Assembly (NCBI GenBank): GCA_964528825.1
Contig: CAZGVB010000004.1
Location: 20,771 to 84,770 of the forward strand
From: RGIG5612 sp964528825
Lineage (GTDB): Bacteria > Bacillota > Clostridia > Lachnospirales > Lachnospiraceae
Direction of reading: 5' to 3'
DNA: 64,000 bases
Below are positions 26,327 through 35,218 of this stretch, piece after piece. The notes beneath the pieces are model-generated. The model had not been told where the DNA came from. It saw only the letters and a program-made list of their open reading frames with translations, and did not search any database. Numbering within the stretch: the first letter of the stretch is position 1; the number at the start of each line of letters is the position of its first letter. Both the position numbers and the translations under genes were made by a program.

Positions 26327-27589
26327 TCATTTGACCATATCTGATGTAACAGTAAAATGATCGATCGAGTCATCTGATGGAATCTCATACATTATATCCA
26401 TCATGATATTCTCCATTATACTTCTAAGACCTCTCGCCCCGATCTTACGTTCAAATGCTTTGTGCGCTATCGCCGCGATCGCATCCTCTTCAAATTCAAG
26501 TTCTACATTGTCGAGGCCTATGAGTGCCTTGTATTGCTTGATCAATGCGTTTTTCGGTTCCTTTAATATTCGTATGAGATCGGACTCGGTGAGCGAGTGT
26601 AATGATACTATTACCGGTACTCTTCCTATAAATTCCGGGATCAATCCGTACTTCATAAGATCCTGCGGCATCACCTTTTCAAACATCTCATCAATATCTT
26701 TTTCACTGCCTGATTTAATGTCTGCACCGAATCCCATACCCTTTTTGTCAACTCTTGTCTCGACTATCTTTTCAAGACCTGCAAAAGCTCCGCCACAGAT
26801 AAAAAGGATATTTGTTGTATCAATCGATATAAGCTCCTGCTGTGGATGCTTTCTGCCGCCCTGCGGCGGAACAGACGCAATTGTTCCTTCAAGAATCTTA
26901 AGGAGAGCCTGCTGAACACCCTCACCGGAAACGTCCCTGGTTATTGAAACATTTTCGCTTTTTTTGGTTATTTTATCTATTTCATCGATATAAATGATTC
27001 CGTGCTCGGCTCTTTCTATATCATAATCAGCAGCCTGTATCAATTTAAGAAGTATATTCTCGACATCCTCACCGACATATCCGGCCTCGGTAAGTGTCGT
27101 CGCATCTGCTATTGCAAAAGGCACATTAATAATCCTGGCAAGCGTCTGAGCCAAGAAGGTCTTTCCTGATCCCGTAGGACCAATCATGAGTACATTGCTT
27201 TTTTGGAGTTCCACATCAAGTTCTTCGCCGGAAAGCACTCTTTTATAATGATTGTAGACTTGAACCGACAATACCTTTTTGGCCTCGTCCTGACCTACAA
27301 CATATTCATCAAGGAAAGCCTTGATTTCCTTAGGCTTATATAATGTGATCTCGGATGTATCTCTTTTTCCTTTTTCGTTTTCTCTGCCCTCGACCGGATA
27401 ATCATCCAGGATATTTTTACATATATCTATACAATCTATGCAAATATTTACATTTCCAGGTCCGGCTACGATCCTATTGCCTACTTCTGACGCTTCTCTT
27501 CCGCAAAATGAGCAGTATAGACTCTTTTTTGTTGTTTTTGAATTCTTGCGTGTTCCTGTGCCGGACTTGGTATTTTTATTCTCAGTCAT
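26327..27589 (-). CDS. clpX: ATP-dependent Clp protease ATP-binding subunit ClpX
   Basis: An AAA+ unfoldase that feeds substrates to ClpP. The 420-residue protein has the N-terminal C4 zinc-binding domain (CSFCGREASEVGN ... CIDCIDIC, about residues 27-60), Walker A GPTGSGKT, the pore loop GYVG, Walker B IIYIDEIDKI, and the C-terminal sensor domain. It follows clpP by 68 nt and precedes the CobW-type GTPase. Confidence 0.97.
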   Translation of the reverse strand: MTENKNTKSGTGTRKNSKTTKKSLYCSFCGREASEVGNRIVAGPGNVNICIDCIDICKNILDDYPVEGRENEKGKRDTSEITLYKPKEIKAFLDEYVVGQDEAKKVLSVQVYNHYKRVLSGEELDVELQKSNVLMIGPTGSGKTFLAQTLARIINVPFAIADATTLTEAGYVGEDVENILLKLIQAADYDIERAEHGIIYIDEIDKITKKSENVSITRDVSGEGVQQALLKILEGTIASVPPQGGRKHPQQELISIDTTNILFICGGAFAGLEKIVETRVDKKGMGFGADIKSGSEKDIDEMFEKVMPQDLMKYGLIPEFIGRVPVIVSLHSLTESDLIRILKEPKNALIKQYKALIGLDNVELEFEEDAIAAIAHKAFERKIGARGLRSIMENIMMDIMYEIPSDDSIDHFTVTSDMVK

Positions 27590-27657
27590 ATTATCCCTTA
27601 TATGTTTTCAGTCAGCAGATCTTTCTGCATTCCATCAATGCTATATTGTGATCAATA

Positions 27658-28239
27658 TTAGTGCTTTACAATTACTTCGTCTATGAGACCGTATTTAACA
27701 GCTTCCTCGGCAGAGAGCCAATTATCACGCTCTGTATCAATGGCAAGCTGCTCAATAGTCTTACCCGTGTTTTCCGCAAGAATACGATTGAGCTTGTCCC
27801 TTGTCTTTAATATATGATCAGCATTTATCTTAATATCCGAGGCCTGCCCCTGTGCGCCTCCGGACGGCTGATGGATCATTATCTCCGCATTCGGAAGTGC
27901 AAATCTTTTTCCTTTTGTTCCGCCGGACAACAAAAATGCTCCCATGCTGGCTGCCATACCGATACATGTTGTACAGATATCGCATTTCACATATTTCATA
28001 GTATCATAAATAGCAAATCCAGCCGAGACACTTCCTCCCGGACTGTTGATATAAAAATTGATATCTTTATTCGGATCTTCAGACTCAAGGAAAAGCATCT
28101 GTGCAACAACGAGGCCGGCTGTCACATCATTTACCTCCTCACCGAGGAAAATTATTCTTTCCTTTAAAAGCCTCGAATAAATATCGTATGCTCTTTCTCC
28201 TCTGCTGCTGCTCTCAATGACTGTAGGAACCAGGCTCAT
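27658..28239 (-). CDS. clpP: ATP-dependent Clp protease proteolytic subunit ClpP
   Basis: The serine peptidase of the Clp machine, 193 residues. The catalytic triad is visible as Ser in GMAASMGAFLLS, His in EIMIHQPSGG, and Asp in DTERDNW. AAGGAGG lies just upstream of the ATG. A hairpin without a U-tract lies 28 nt before its start, between tig and clpP. Confidence 0.97.
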   Translation of the reverse strand: MSLVPTVIESSSRGERAYDIYSRLLKERIIFLGEEVNDVTAGLVVAQMLFLESEDPNKDINFYINSPGGSVSAGFAIYDTMKYVKCDICTTCIGMAASMGAFLLSGGTKGKRFALPNAEIMIHQPSGGAQGQASDIKINADHILKTRDKLNRILAENTGKTIEQLAIDTERDNWLSAEEAVKYGLIDEVIVKH

Positions 28240-28266
28240 GTATATACCTCCTTATTGCCAATAGCA

Positions 28267-28290
28267 GAAGCCGGTCATCGAACCGGCTTC
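28267..28290 (-). promoter_or_regulatory. Intercistronic hairpin between tig and clpP
   Basis: A perfect 9-bp stem (GAAGCCGGT at 28267-28275, complement at 28282-28290) with a 6-nt loop lies 60 nt past the tig stop codon. There is no U-tract on the minus strand, so it probably does not fully terminate transcription. Confidence 0.55.
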
Positions 28291-28349
28291 TTAATGTTTT
28301 TAATAATGATTTATGCTTAATCTATCGGAAGCTGTCTGTCTATTTAAAT

Positions 28350-29681
28350 TCATTCAGCTGTCTTCTCGGCATCCTCAGAAGTTTCCTTGCTCTCTTCTAC
28401 CGCGATACCATTATCGAGAAGGAATTTTGCAGCCTTGTTTGCTGCGATATCGTGCTTAAGATCATCAAGCTCATCTGCAGATATTGCGCTGCGGATCTTT
28501 TCAATATCCATCTTATATGCTTCAGACATTTCCTTAAGCTGCTCTTCAACATCCTCATCCGTTGCAAGAAGATTCTCGGCCTCAGCGATTGCCTCAAGCG
28601 TAAGTCTGCCCTTTATAGTCTTAACAGCATGCGGTCTCTGTGATGCAACAAATTGCTCCTGTGTCTGACCGATCATTTGCAGATATTGTTCAAAGCTGAT
28701 GCCATATTGCTGCATATTCATGGCCATCTGCTGCGTAAGTGCTCTTGCCTGTTCATTTACCATTGCATCCGGAAGAATCATTTCAGCATTATCACTTGCC
28801 TTCTGAAGCAGTTCATCCTTTGCATTTGTCTCGGCGTCATTTGTCTTTCTCTTTTTGATATTCTCGGCAATATCCGCCTTGTATTCTTCAAGAGTTTCAA
28901 ATTCCGAAACATCTGATGCGAACTCATCATTCAACTCCGGAAGTATGGTCTCTTCTATTTTATTAAGCTTTACTTTGAATGTTGCGGGCTTGTTTTCAAG
29001 CTCCTTGCTTGAATACTTATCCGGGAATGTGACATTTACATCGAATTCATCACCGATGACATGTCCCTCTATCTGATCTTCAAAATTGTCTATAAAGCTG
29101 TGCGATCCGAGAACGAGATCATAATTGTCTGCTTTTCCGCCTTCAAATTGCTTTCCGTCTACATATCCGTCAAAATTGATATTTACCTTATCACCGTTCT
29201 TGGCAGGACGATCTTCTACATTAACCTTGCGGCTGTTCTTTTCCTGAGCGGATTTCAGTTCCTTTTCAATATCTTCATCTGTAACATCAACGGAATATGC
29301 CTTATACTCAAGACCTTTATAATCTCCAAGCTTTACCTGTGGCTTTACAGCGACAGTTGCCGCATAGATAAATGATTTGCCTTTTTCGATCTGTTCAACA
29401 GTGATCTCAGGCTGAGATACTATCTCAAGTCCTGTCTCCTTTGCAGCCGCAGGATAGGAATCATTCATGGCGAAGTTAGCAGCATCTTCGTATAATACTT
29501 CCACACCATATGTTCTTTCTACAACCGACTGCGGTGCTTTGCCCTTACGAAATCCCGGGATCGTTATCTGACCCTTGATCTTATTGTAAGCCTTTGTAAG
29601 TGCTTTGCTAAAATCAACGGCGTCTACTTCAATTGTGATCTTTGCAAGATTACCTTCTAATTTTTCAAAATTAACATTCAT
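28350..29681 (-). CDS. tig: Trigger factor (ribosome-associated chaperone)
   Basis: Binds nascent chains at the ribosome exit tunnel. It has the N-terminal ribosome-binding domain with the signature GFRKGKAP, the FKBP-type PPIase domain (about 155-245), and a long helical C-terminal chaperone domain with an acidic tail. I start at the ATG at 29679-29681 (443 residues) because AGGAGC lies upstream and the protein begins MNVNFEKLEGN like other family members. The frame runs 20 codons further upstream into the promoter region. It leads the tig-clpP-clpX operon. Confidence 0.96.
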   Translation of the reverse strand: MNVNFEKLEGNLAKITIEVDAVDFSKALTKAYNKIKGQITIPGFRKGKAPQSVVERTYGVEVLYEDAANFAMNDSYPAAAKETGLEIVSQPEITVEQIEKGKSFIYAATVAVKPQVKLGDYKGLEYKAYSVDVTDEDIEKELKSAQEKNSRKVNVEDRPAKNGDKVNINFDGYVDGKQFEGGKADNYDLVLGSHSFIDNFEDQIEGHVIGDEFDVNVTFPDKYSSKELENKPATFKVKLNKIEETILPELNDEFASDVSEFETLEEYKADIAENIKKRKTNDAETNAKDELLQKASDNAEMILPDAMVNEQARALTQQMAMNMQQYGISFEQYLQMIGQTQEQFVASQRPHAVKTIKGRLTLEAIAEAENLLATDEDVEEQLKEMSEAYKMDIEKIRSAISADELDDLKHDIAANKAAKFLLDNGIAVEESKETSEDAEKTAE

Positions 29682-29739
29682 ATTTGTTGCTCCTGTTTTC
29701 TGGGTTTTACGATCGCCGGATTCAATTCGGCGGTTTTGC

Positions 29740-29768
29740 ATTGTAGCATATTTTTAAAAAAGATTCAA
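29740..29768 (-). promoter_or_regulatory. Sigma-A promoter for tig-clpP-clpX
   Basis: On the minus strand TTGAAT (29763-29768) and TACAAT (29740-29745) have a 17-nt spacer and a TG one base before the -10 box. It lies 58 nt upstream of the tig ATG and supports the shorter tig start. Confidence 0.6.
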
Positions 29769-29876
29769 TATATTCAGTGTCTTATATATTTTCATTTTTT
29801 ATTATATAATGAAAAGCAACTTCATATCATTGATGCGTCATTTACTGCGATCAAATAATAAAAAAGGCTGAAGATC

Positions 29877-31112
29877 ATGTCATTACAAAAAAGGAGTTGG
29901 CTGGCTCTTATCGCGACAGCCATCGCTACATTCAATTCAGGTGCATTATTTTTCGGTTATCCGGGTGTCCTTACACCCTGGTGGGGTGAAAAATTTGGTG
30001 CCAACAATTCTCAAACAGGTTTTATCATGACATTTGCATGCCTGGGCGTCGGTCTGCTTATGCTTGTATCCGGATTCATCCATGCCAAGATAGGCACCCG
30101 CAAATGCATAATGATAGGCTCAGCCATACTTATTGGCGCAATGCTTTTGGCAAATGCAGCATCAAGTATTTATCATGCTTTTTTATGGGCATTCTTATGC
30201 GGCGCCGGAAACGGATTTGTATATGGCCCGTGTATAGGAACATGTCAGCAATGGATGCCGACGCGGCGCGGCCTTGCCTCAGGGGTGGTAAACCTGACAT
30301 TCGGCACGGCCGGTGCTATCATGTCGATTGTTTATACAAAGCTTTTATATAATGAATCGATCGGATATACAAGGATGAATTGGATCATCATAGGTATGCT
30401 CATCATCCTTAACAGTATTTCTGTGATCTTTGCTGAAATGCCGTCATTTACGCATCTGACAGCAGAACAGGAAAAAGAGTTGGAGGAGCAAAAGCAAAAA
30501 GCAAGCCAAAAAAGTATCCAATCGCTCTCAGCAAGATCATTTACTGTTAAAGAAGCATTGAAGACGAAATTCTTCTGGTTGCTTTGGCTGTCCTGGCTGT
30601 TTATGGGAGCAGCCGGCATATCAATGGTCAGCCTGGCGGGAAAATACGCAATATCAATTGGGCTAACATCATCAGTTGTACTTACGGCTTTTAATATTAC
30701 TAACGGTGTCGGAAGAATCATTGCAGGAACATTATCTGATAAAATAGGAGGCAATCTCACGGGATTGATCATCCTGGTCATAGGCGGCATAGGTTATCTA
30801 TGTCTTCCGTTTTTTACAAATATCGTTCCCGTTGCTGTATTTTCCGCCTTCGTCGGATTGGCATTCGGCACACTTTTTACCGTAACTGCACCATTAGTCT
30901 CCGGTCTGTTCGGACTTAAAAATTACAGTATGATATTCAGTCTGATCTTTTCCGCATATGGATTTTTGAGCGGCGTACTCGGGCCTTTCCTTTCCGGAAA
31001 GCTTCTTGATATATCAGATAATAACTACAGCATTGTCTTCAGACTGCTGTCAATCTTTTGTTTTGTAGGCGCAATATGTATATTTTTTGCAAAAAAAGAC
31101 AGAGTAAAATAA
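29877..31112 (+). CDS. OFA-type major facilitator superfamily transporter
   Basis: A 411-residue transporter with about 12 hydrophobic helices. The N-terminal GYPGVLTPWWGEKFG, the FVYGPCIGTCQQWMPTRRGLASG loop and the central GRIIAGTLSDKIGG match the oxalate/formate antiporter (OFA) family. A charged cytoplasmic loop (about residues 195-220) divides the two halves. An AAGG lies about 9 nt before the ATG. It is divergent from tig and stands alone. Substrates in this family include small carboxylates, but the specific one cannot be told here. Confidence 0.85.
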   Translation: MSLQKRSWLALIATAIATFNSGALFFGYPGVLTPWWGEKFGANNSQTGFIMTFACLGVGLLMLVSGFIHAKIGTRKCIMIGSAILIGAMLLANAASSIYHAFLWAFLCGAGNGFVYGPCIGTCQQWMPTRRGLASGVVNLTFGTAGAIMSIVYTKLLYNESIGYTRMNWIIIGMLIILNSISVIFAEMPSFTHLTAEQEKELEEQKQKASQKSIQSLSARSFTVKEALKTKFFWLLWLSWLFMGAAGISMVSLAGKYAISIGLTSSVVLTAFNITNGVGRIIAGTLSDKIGGNLTGLIILVIGGIGYLCLPFFTNIVPVAVFSAFVGLAFGTLFTVTAPLVSGLFGLKNYSMIFSLIFSAYGFLSGVLGPFLSGKLLDISDNNYSIVFRLLSIFCFVGAICIFFAKKDRVK

Positions 31113-31146
31113 AGAATCAAAATTAAGGCAAAAATTAAAAAATCCC

Positions 31147-31175
31147 TTGCAATTCGCATATGTATTTGATAGAAT
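31147..31175 (+). promoter_or_regulatory. Sigma-A promoter for rpmB
   Basis: TTGCAA (31147-31152) and TAGAAT (31170-31175) have a 17-nt spacer, about 50 nt upstream of the rpmB ATG. Confidence 0.7.
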
Positions 31176-31225
31176 CTCATAGCGTGTTTATGGACATGAT
31201 AACTTTTGCAAGGAGGTGCATATAG

Positions 31226-31411
31226 ATGGCAAAATGTGATATTTGCGGCAAAGGTGTTCATTTTGGTAATGCTGTAAGTCATTCTCACAGAAGATCAAAC
31301 AAGATTTGGAAATCAAACATCAGAACTGTACGTGTTCAGGCTAACGGCGGAGCTAAGACAATGCATGTTTGTACTTCTTGCTTAAGATCCGGCAATGTAG
31401 AAAGAGCTTGA
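31226..31411 (+). CDS. rpmB: 50S ribosomal protein L28 (zinc-binding type)
   Basis: A 61-residue ribosomal protein. It has two CxxC pairs (CDIC at 4-7 and CTSC near the C-terminus), the zinc-binding C+ form. A strong AAGGAGGTG lies upstream. It is a single-gene unit with its own promoter and terminator. In many Firmicutes rpmB sits next to yloU-fakA; here those lie about 14 kb away. Confidence 0.96.
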   Translation: MAKCDICGKGVHFGNAVSHSHRRSNKIWKSNIRTVRVQANGGAKTMHVCTSCLRSGNVERA

Positions 31412-31440
31412 TCTGATCACTAAAAATGATTGCTGAATTC

Positions 31441-31473
31441 ATGACCATCGGCTATGCCGATGGTCATTTTCTA
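31441..31473 (+). terminator. Rho-independent terminator of rpmB
   Basis: A perfect 12-bp stem (ATGACCATCGGC at 31441-31452, complement at 31456-31467) with a 3-nt loop is followed by TTTCTATC. It lies 30 nt past the rpmB stop codon. Confidence 0.85.
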
Positions 31474-31494
31474 TCACATCATTTTCTATCACAT
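31465..31494 (+). repeat. 15-bp tandem duplication after the rpmB terminator
   Basis: CATTTTCTATCACAT occurs twice back to back (31465-31479, 31480-31494), starting at the last bases of the terminator stem. It doubles the T-rich tail. Confidence 0.85.
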
Positions 31495-31505
31495 ATAAGT
31501 TTTAT

Positions 31506-31883
31506 TTACTCTTCTTCCGTATGTTCCTTTGCCTCGCTGGTTTTATTATTCCCTATCAGATCTGAGATCTTGCTAAGCAGATCAGGTACCATATCAATAA
31601 GTTTATTTACGGAATCTTTATCCTTTATATTAACCACACGTGCCGTACCATTTTGCACAATTAATACAGCAGACGGAGTCATTCTTGCTCCGGCTCCTCC
31701 TGTACCATTGCTCTTCTTTTCCTGATTGAACGATCCTGCAGCAATTCCAAACGAAACATCCGCCATAGGAAAAATAAATGTTTCATCGCATTTTATCGGT
31801 TCGCCTACGATGGTCTTTGTTGAGAGATGGCCTTCTACTCCATTCATCAACGCCTGAACTGTTTTTTCAAAATTTTCTGCCAT
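31506..31883 (-). CDS. ytfJ: GerW/YtfJ family sporulation protein
   Basis: A 125-residue GerW (YtfJ) family protein. Family motifs include the central IFPMADVSFGIAAGS, the glycine-rich GGAGARMTPSAVLIV, and a C-terminal amphipathic helix (LIDMVPDLLSKISDLI). In Bacillus the family member is a spore protein needed for normal germination. Related genes also occur in non-spore-formers, so sporulation here is not proven. It overlaps the upstream ytfI gene by one base, matching the ytfI-ytfJ pairing known in Bacillus. Confidence 0.88.
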   Translation of the reverse strand: MAENFEKTVQALMNGVEGHLSTKTIVGEPIKCDETFIFPMADVSFGIAAGSFNQEKKSNGTGGAGARMTPSAVLIVQNGTARVVNIKDKDSVNKLIDMVPDLLSKISDLIGNNKTSEAKEHTEEE

Positions 31884-32704
31884 TACAGATTCCTCCCTAT
31901 ATATCCTGCTACTCTCCTGATATCCTTATTTACCAATAGTCTCCACAAAAATGCCAATAAAAAGCTTATCACAAGTCTACCCTTTAGAGTCATATCTGCC
32001 GATATTTCCTTATTCTCCATGTCGGGAATAACATTCAGATCAATGCATGCCGCCTCGGATGCAAAGGATGCCATTGCATACAGATATGCGGTAGTATCGG
32101 GTTCTCCTGTGCCAAGAACGAGCTTGCCGTATGTTTTTTTTGGCTTTATATGCTCAAAAAAACCGATAATTTGTTCTTTCAGATAATCCCATGCTCTTTT
32201 AGTTACGGGAGCACCTAAAACATATTTTATTGTTTTTAGCCTGTTCCAGTTCTTTTTTATCCTCTCAATAAGATCTGTTATTTTCCCTATTATTGCACTT
32301 TTTTTCTCGGCAGCTCTATCATCTCCGATATTTTCATCGCACACTGCGGTTTTAGTTTCTCTCATGGGATCCATACCGAAGAAATCCTTCTTTATAAAAT
32401 CGATAAGAGATGTCAATATCTTTTTTGCGATCCTGCTAAACAGAGAATTTTCTTTTTTCTTTAATGTTACTCCCGCAAGATTAATATGGTTGTTCAGGCC
32501 GCCTCTATCAAGCGTGACATTAATATCGATCAATCCAAGCAGCCACCTGATATGAGCCGATAAGGCCATCTCTTCGTTCTTGCCTCTTATTATCATTTTA
32601 TATGACATGGGAGCAAAAAGAACAAGACATATGATCAATATGATCAAACATAATATGCAGGCAACGACTATGCCGACAATCTTAAGTATATGCAAAGCAA
32701 TCAT
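31883..32704 (-). CDS. ytfI: DUF2953 membrane protein (YtfI-like)
   Basis: A 273-residue DUF2953 protein of unknown function. A strong N-terminal transmembrane helix (about 5-32) is followed by a beta-rich domain (SAHIRWLLGLIDINVTLD), a basic middle segment, and the conserved C-terminal region LGTGEPDTTAYLYAMASF. The adjoining ytfJ partner supports the call. Its ATG overlaps the preceding 102-residue gene by 4 bp. Confidence 0.82.
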   Translation of the reverse strand: MIALHILKIVGIVVACILCLIILIICLVLFAPMSYKMIIRGKNEEMALSAHIRWLLGLIDINVTLDRGGLNNHINLAGVTLKKKENSLFSRIAKKILTSLIDFIKKDFFGMDPMRETKTAVCDENIGDDRAAEKKSAIIGKITDLIERIKKNWNRLKTIKYVLGAPVTKRAWDYLKEQIIGFFEHIKPKKTYGKLVLGTGEPDTTAYLYAMASFASEAACIDLNVIPDMENKEISADMTLKGRLVISFLLAFLWRLLVNKDIRRVAGYIGRNL

Positions 32705-33009
32705 GAAAAATAACCTCGCACATCCATATTACCAGTTTTCTCATATACATCCAGTATCATCCTGCATACGACGTCTATTGCCTCGTCTTTTCCATATGCG
32801 ATACCCAATATATTGATATCCTTACCATTGTATCCTTCTTTACTTATCATCCACGTCGGTATGATATCAAATATATCAGTTCCATTCGTGCAAAGACTTA
32901 TCACATATATGCCCGCCTGGAACCTGTGTTTTTTTATATTATTGATTATATTTTTTTTCCTGGGCCCGGCATTTTCACCCAAGTATATTTTTCGATCAAA
33001 GAATATCAT
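32701..33009 (-). CDS. Conserved small protein of unknown function upstream of ytfI
   Basis: A 102-residue soluble protein that I do not recognise. It has a basic N-terminal third with an NIINNIKKHRF helix, then alternating strands and helices (AGIYVISLCTNGTDIFDIIP, INILGIAYGKDEAIDVVCRMILDVYEKTG). It has no signal peptide or membrane helix. It overlaps ytfI by 4 bp (ATGA) and is therefore translated with ytfI-ytfJ. The tight linkage suggests a shared role with that pair. Confidence 0.75.
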   Translation of the reverse strand: MIFFDRKIYLGENAGPRKKNIINNIKKHRFQAGIYVISLCTNGTDIFDIIPTWMISKEGYNGKDINILGIAYGKDEAIDVVCRMILDVYEKTGNMDVRGYFS

Positions 33010-33060
33010 ATGCTGATATTATCATACTTGAAATTTTATTTAAAGCATGGCCTGCAGAGG

Positions 33061-34704
33061 TTACCTGAGAAGATGCAATTTTCCCGCGACCATCGACATC
33101 TTTGTGCCTCCGGGAAGCATCAATAATTCCTTTTTGCTTACCACATTAAGCTTGAATAATGCAACCACGTAAATAACTATGGCTATCAATATGGCAAGAA
33201 TGGTGCTTATCGTATTCCCGAATTTCAATAATCTAAAAAGATTATAAGCAAGCCTTGTAAACAATCCCATTATCGCAGAACATGCAAAAGGAAGAATGAA
33301 CGTTCTCATTTTCTCCTGTCTGTATCCTATAAGTCGACGAAGTGAGATATGATTTAAAATGCAGATAACAAGAGCAAAGAGAATATCTGCGATCACAACG
33401 CAAAATATATTCAGATCCGTTATCAATATCATCAAAACCAAAAATACCGCATGAATCCCCAGTGATATGGCAGAATGTCTGACAGGCAGATTCATTTTAT
33501 CAAGACCTTGAAGTATAGAATTGGTAATGGTAGACAGACTGTATAGTACGACTGATATAACTCCTATCATAAGCATAAGTGCGACTTTATCCGGATCTGT
33601 ACTTGATGCGAAAAGAAGATTCACTATAGGCTTTGCAAGGACACCGATTCCCACAGCACATGGAAAGGCCACTATCATCGTAAGCTTTATGGAGGATCTT
33701 ATCTTAGCAATTACTATTTTTCTTTGCCTGAGCATCATCGAGGTGACTATACTTGGGATCAAGGAGGATGCAAGAGCACTGGCAAGAGCGATCGGAACAT
33801 TTATGATCAGTCTGTAATTTCCCGTATACATACCTGTAAGCGTTTCAATGACATCCTGATCTATTCCTTTTACCTTCATAAGGTTGCTGAAAACGCCCGT
33901 ATCAAGAAGACTGCCTATATTATAGATAGTAGTGCTTAATATGACAGGAAGAATAGTAAAGATGATAACCTTTAATATTTCGGACGATCTAAGAACTGCC
34001 GTTGTCTTGTCCTTTGCTTCCTTGCGTTTTATGACACTCCTGAACATGATCGTGAGCGCTATCATGAAAAGCAACGCGGCAAACGCGCCGGATACAGTAC
34101 CGAGTGTCCCGCCTGCCGCACCTCTGGCACCTGCCGATGAAGCAGTTGCGTTCTCACCGGCGCTCTTAAACAATATCATGGCAGCAGCAACACTGACAAA
34201 AGCATTTATAATCTGTTCGAATATGTTTGATACTGCCGTAGGTATCATCGTAGAAAAGCCCTGGAAATATCCTCTTAGGGTGCCAAGCACAGACATGATG
34301 ATAAGAGCCGGTGAAAGTACCTTAAGTGCCAGCTCACTTTGCGGGAAGTTAAGAGCTCTCGCAAAAAAGCCTGCTCCGAAGAAGGTGATCGCAAACGCTG
34401 CGATACCGCAAAGAAGGGAAAAGCATATAGCATGTATGAGTATTTTTCTTGTATTTTTGTATTGGCCCAAAGCAACTCTTGCAGATACCATTTTTGACAC
34501 TGCAAGCGGCATGCTATAGGAAGACAGGAGCAATAATATGGAATAAACATCATATGCCACTCCATAATACGCTATGCCCTTTTCTCCCAATATATTATTT
34601 AAAGGGATCCTGTATATCAGTCCGATTATTCTGACAAGAATAGACGCTGCCGCAAGTATCGCGCCCTGGACAAGAAAATTGTTGCTGTTATTTTTTGAGT
34701 TCAC
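33061..34704 (-). CDS. SpoVB/YtgP-like polysaccharide flippase (MOP superfamily)
   Basis: A 547-residue membrane protein with about 14 hydrophobic helices. The N-terminal GAILAAASILVRIIGLIYRIPLNNILGEKGIAYYG is characteristic of the SpoVB/YtgP group of lipid-linked oligosaccharide flippases. A small insertion rich in Ala, Gly and Ser lies between helices (near residues 188-202). The start is a GTG at 34702-34704 with GGAGC upstream. The likely role is to move lipid II or a similar cell-wall or spore-cortex precursor across the membrane. It could be the general flippase or a sporulation paralogue. Confidence 0.85.
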   Translation of the reverse strand: MNSKNNSNNFLVQGAILAAASILVRIIGLIYRIPLNNILGEKGIAYYGVAYDVYSILLLLSSYSMPLAVSKMVSARVALGQYKNTRKILIHAICFSLLCGIAAFAITFFGAGFFARALNFPQSELALKVLSPALIIMSVLGTLRGYFQGFSTMIPTAVSNIFEQIINAFVSVAAAMILFKSAGENATASSAGARGAAGGTLGTVSGAFAALLFMIALTIMFRSVIKRKEAKDKTTAVLRSSEILKVIIFTILPVILSTTIYNIGSLLDTGVFSNLMKVKGIDQDVIETLTGMYTGNYRLIINVPIALASALASSLIPSIVTSMMLRQRKIVIAKIRSSIKLTMIVAFPCAVGIGVLAKPIVNLLFASSTDPDKVALMLMIGVISVVLYSLSTITNSILQGLDKMNLPVRHSAISLGIHAVFLVLMILITDLNIFCVVIADILFALVICILNHISLRRLIGYRQEKMRTFILPFACSAIMGLFTRLAYNLFRLLKFGNTISTILAILIAIVIYVVALFKLNVVSKKELLMLPGGTKMSMVAGKLHLLR

Positions 34705-34741
34705 CGTTGCTCCATTAATGTTATAGGTGAATTGATCTATG

Positions 34742-35218
34742 TCATCTCGTTATTTTGAGGATATCCATTATTCTATCCTCTTGCGCTCGCATCAGCTCAC
34801 CGTCGCTCTCCTCAATATGGTCATAACCGACAAGATGCAGCATACTGTGTACGACCAGAAAGATAAGTTCTCTTTCCTGACTGTGACCGTATTCTTCCGC
34901 CTGAGAAACGATTTTATCCGAGCATATGATCATATCGCCTAAAATATTCTCTTCATTTTCATATATGGTTCCCGTAAAAATCCCGGGTTCATCATATTCA
35001 AAATAAGGGAAAGAAAGCACATCCGTCGGTGAATCTATGCCGCGATTCTCATAATTGATCTTACGCATTTCTTCTTCATCGACAAGGAGTATATTCACAT
35101 CCAGCAAATCAGGAAGAGATTTGTCTGCTGCCACTGTAAGGACTGCATTACGTACCAGATCCTGCCAGTTATCAATATCAAACTGCTTCTTCGATTCGTT
35201 CTCTATATATACATTCAT
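34742..35218 (-). CDS. ybeY: Endoribonuclease YbeY (rRNA maturation)
   Basis: A 158-residue metalloenzyme that helps mature 16S rRNA. The zinc-binding HxxxHxxxxxH motif is intact (H124, H128, H134 in HSMLHLVGYDH). Its ATG overlaps the phoH stop codon by 4 bp, the standard phoH-ybeY arrangement. Confidence 0.96.
   Translation of the reverse strand: MNVYIENESKKQFDIDNWQDLVRNAVLTVAADKSLPDLLDVNILLVDEEEMRKINYENRGIDSPTDVLSFPYFEYDEPGIFTGTIYENEENILGDMIICSDKIVSQAEEYGHSQERELIFLVVHSMLHLVGYDHIEESDGELMRAQEDRIMDILKITR

Noticed and set aside
33932..34519. A 195-codon open frame on the plus strand opposite the SpoVB-like gene
   Set aside because: It lies wholly within a clear membrane-protein gene and has no start signal. 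It is a shadow of that gene's hydrophobic codons.
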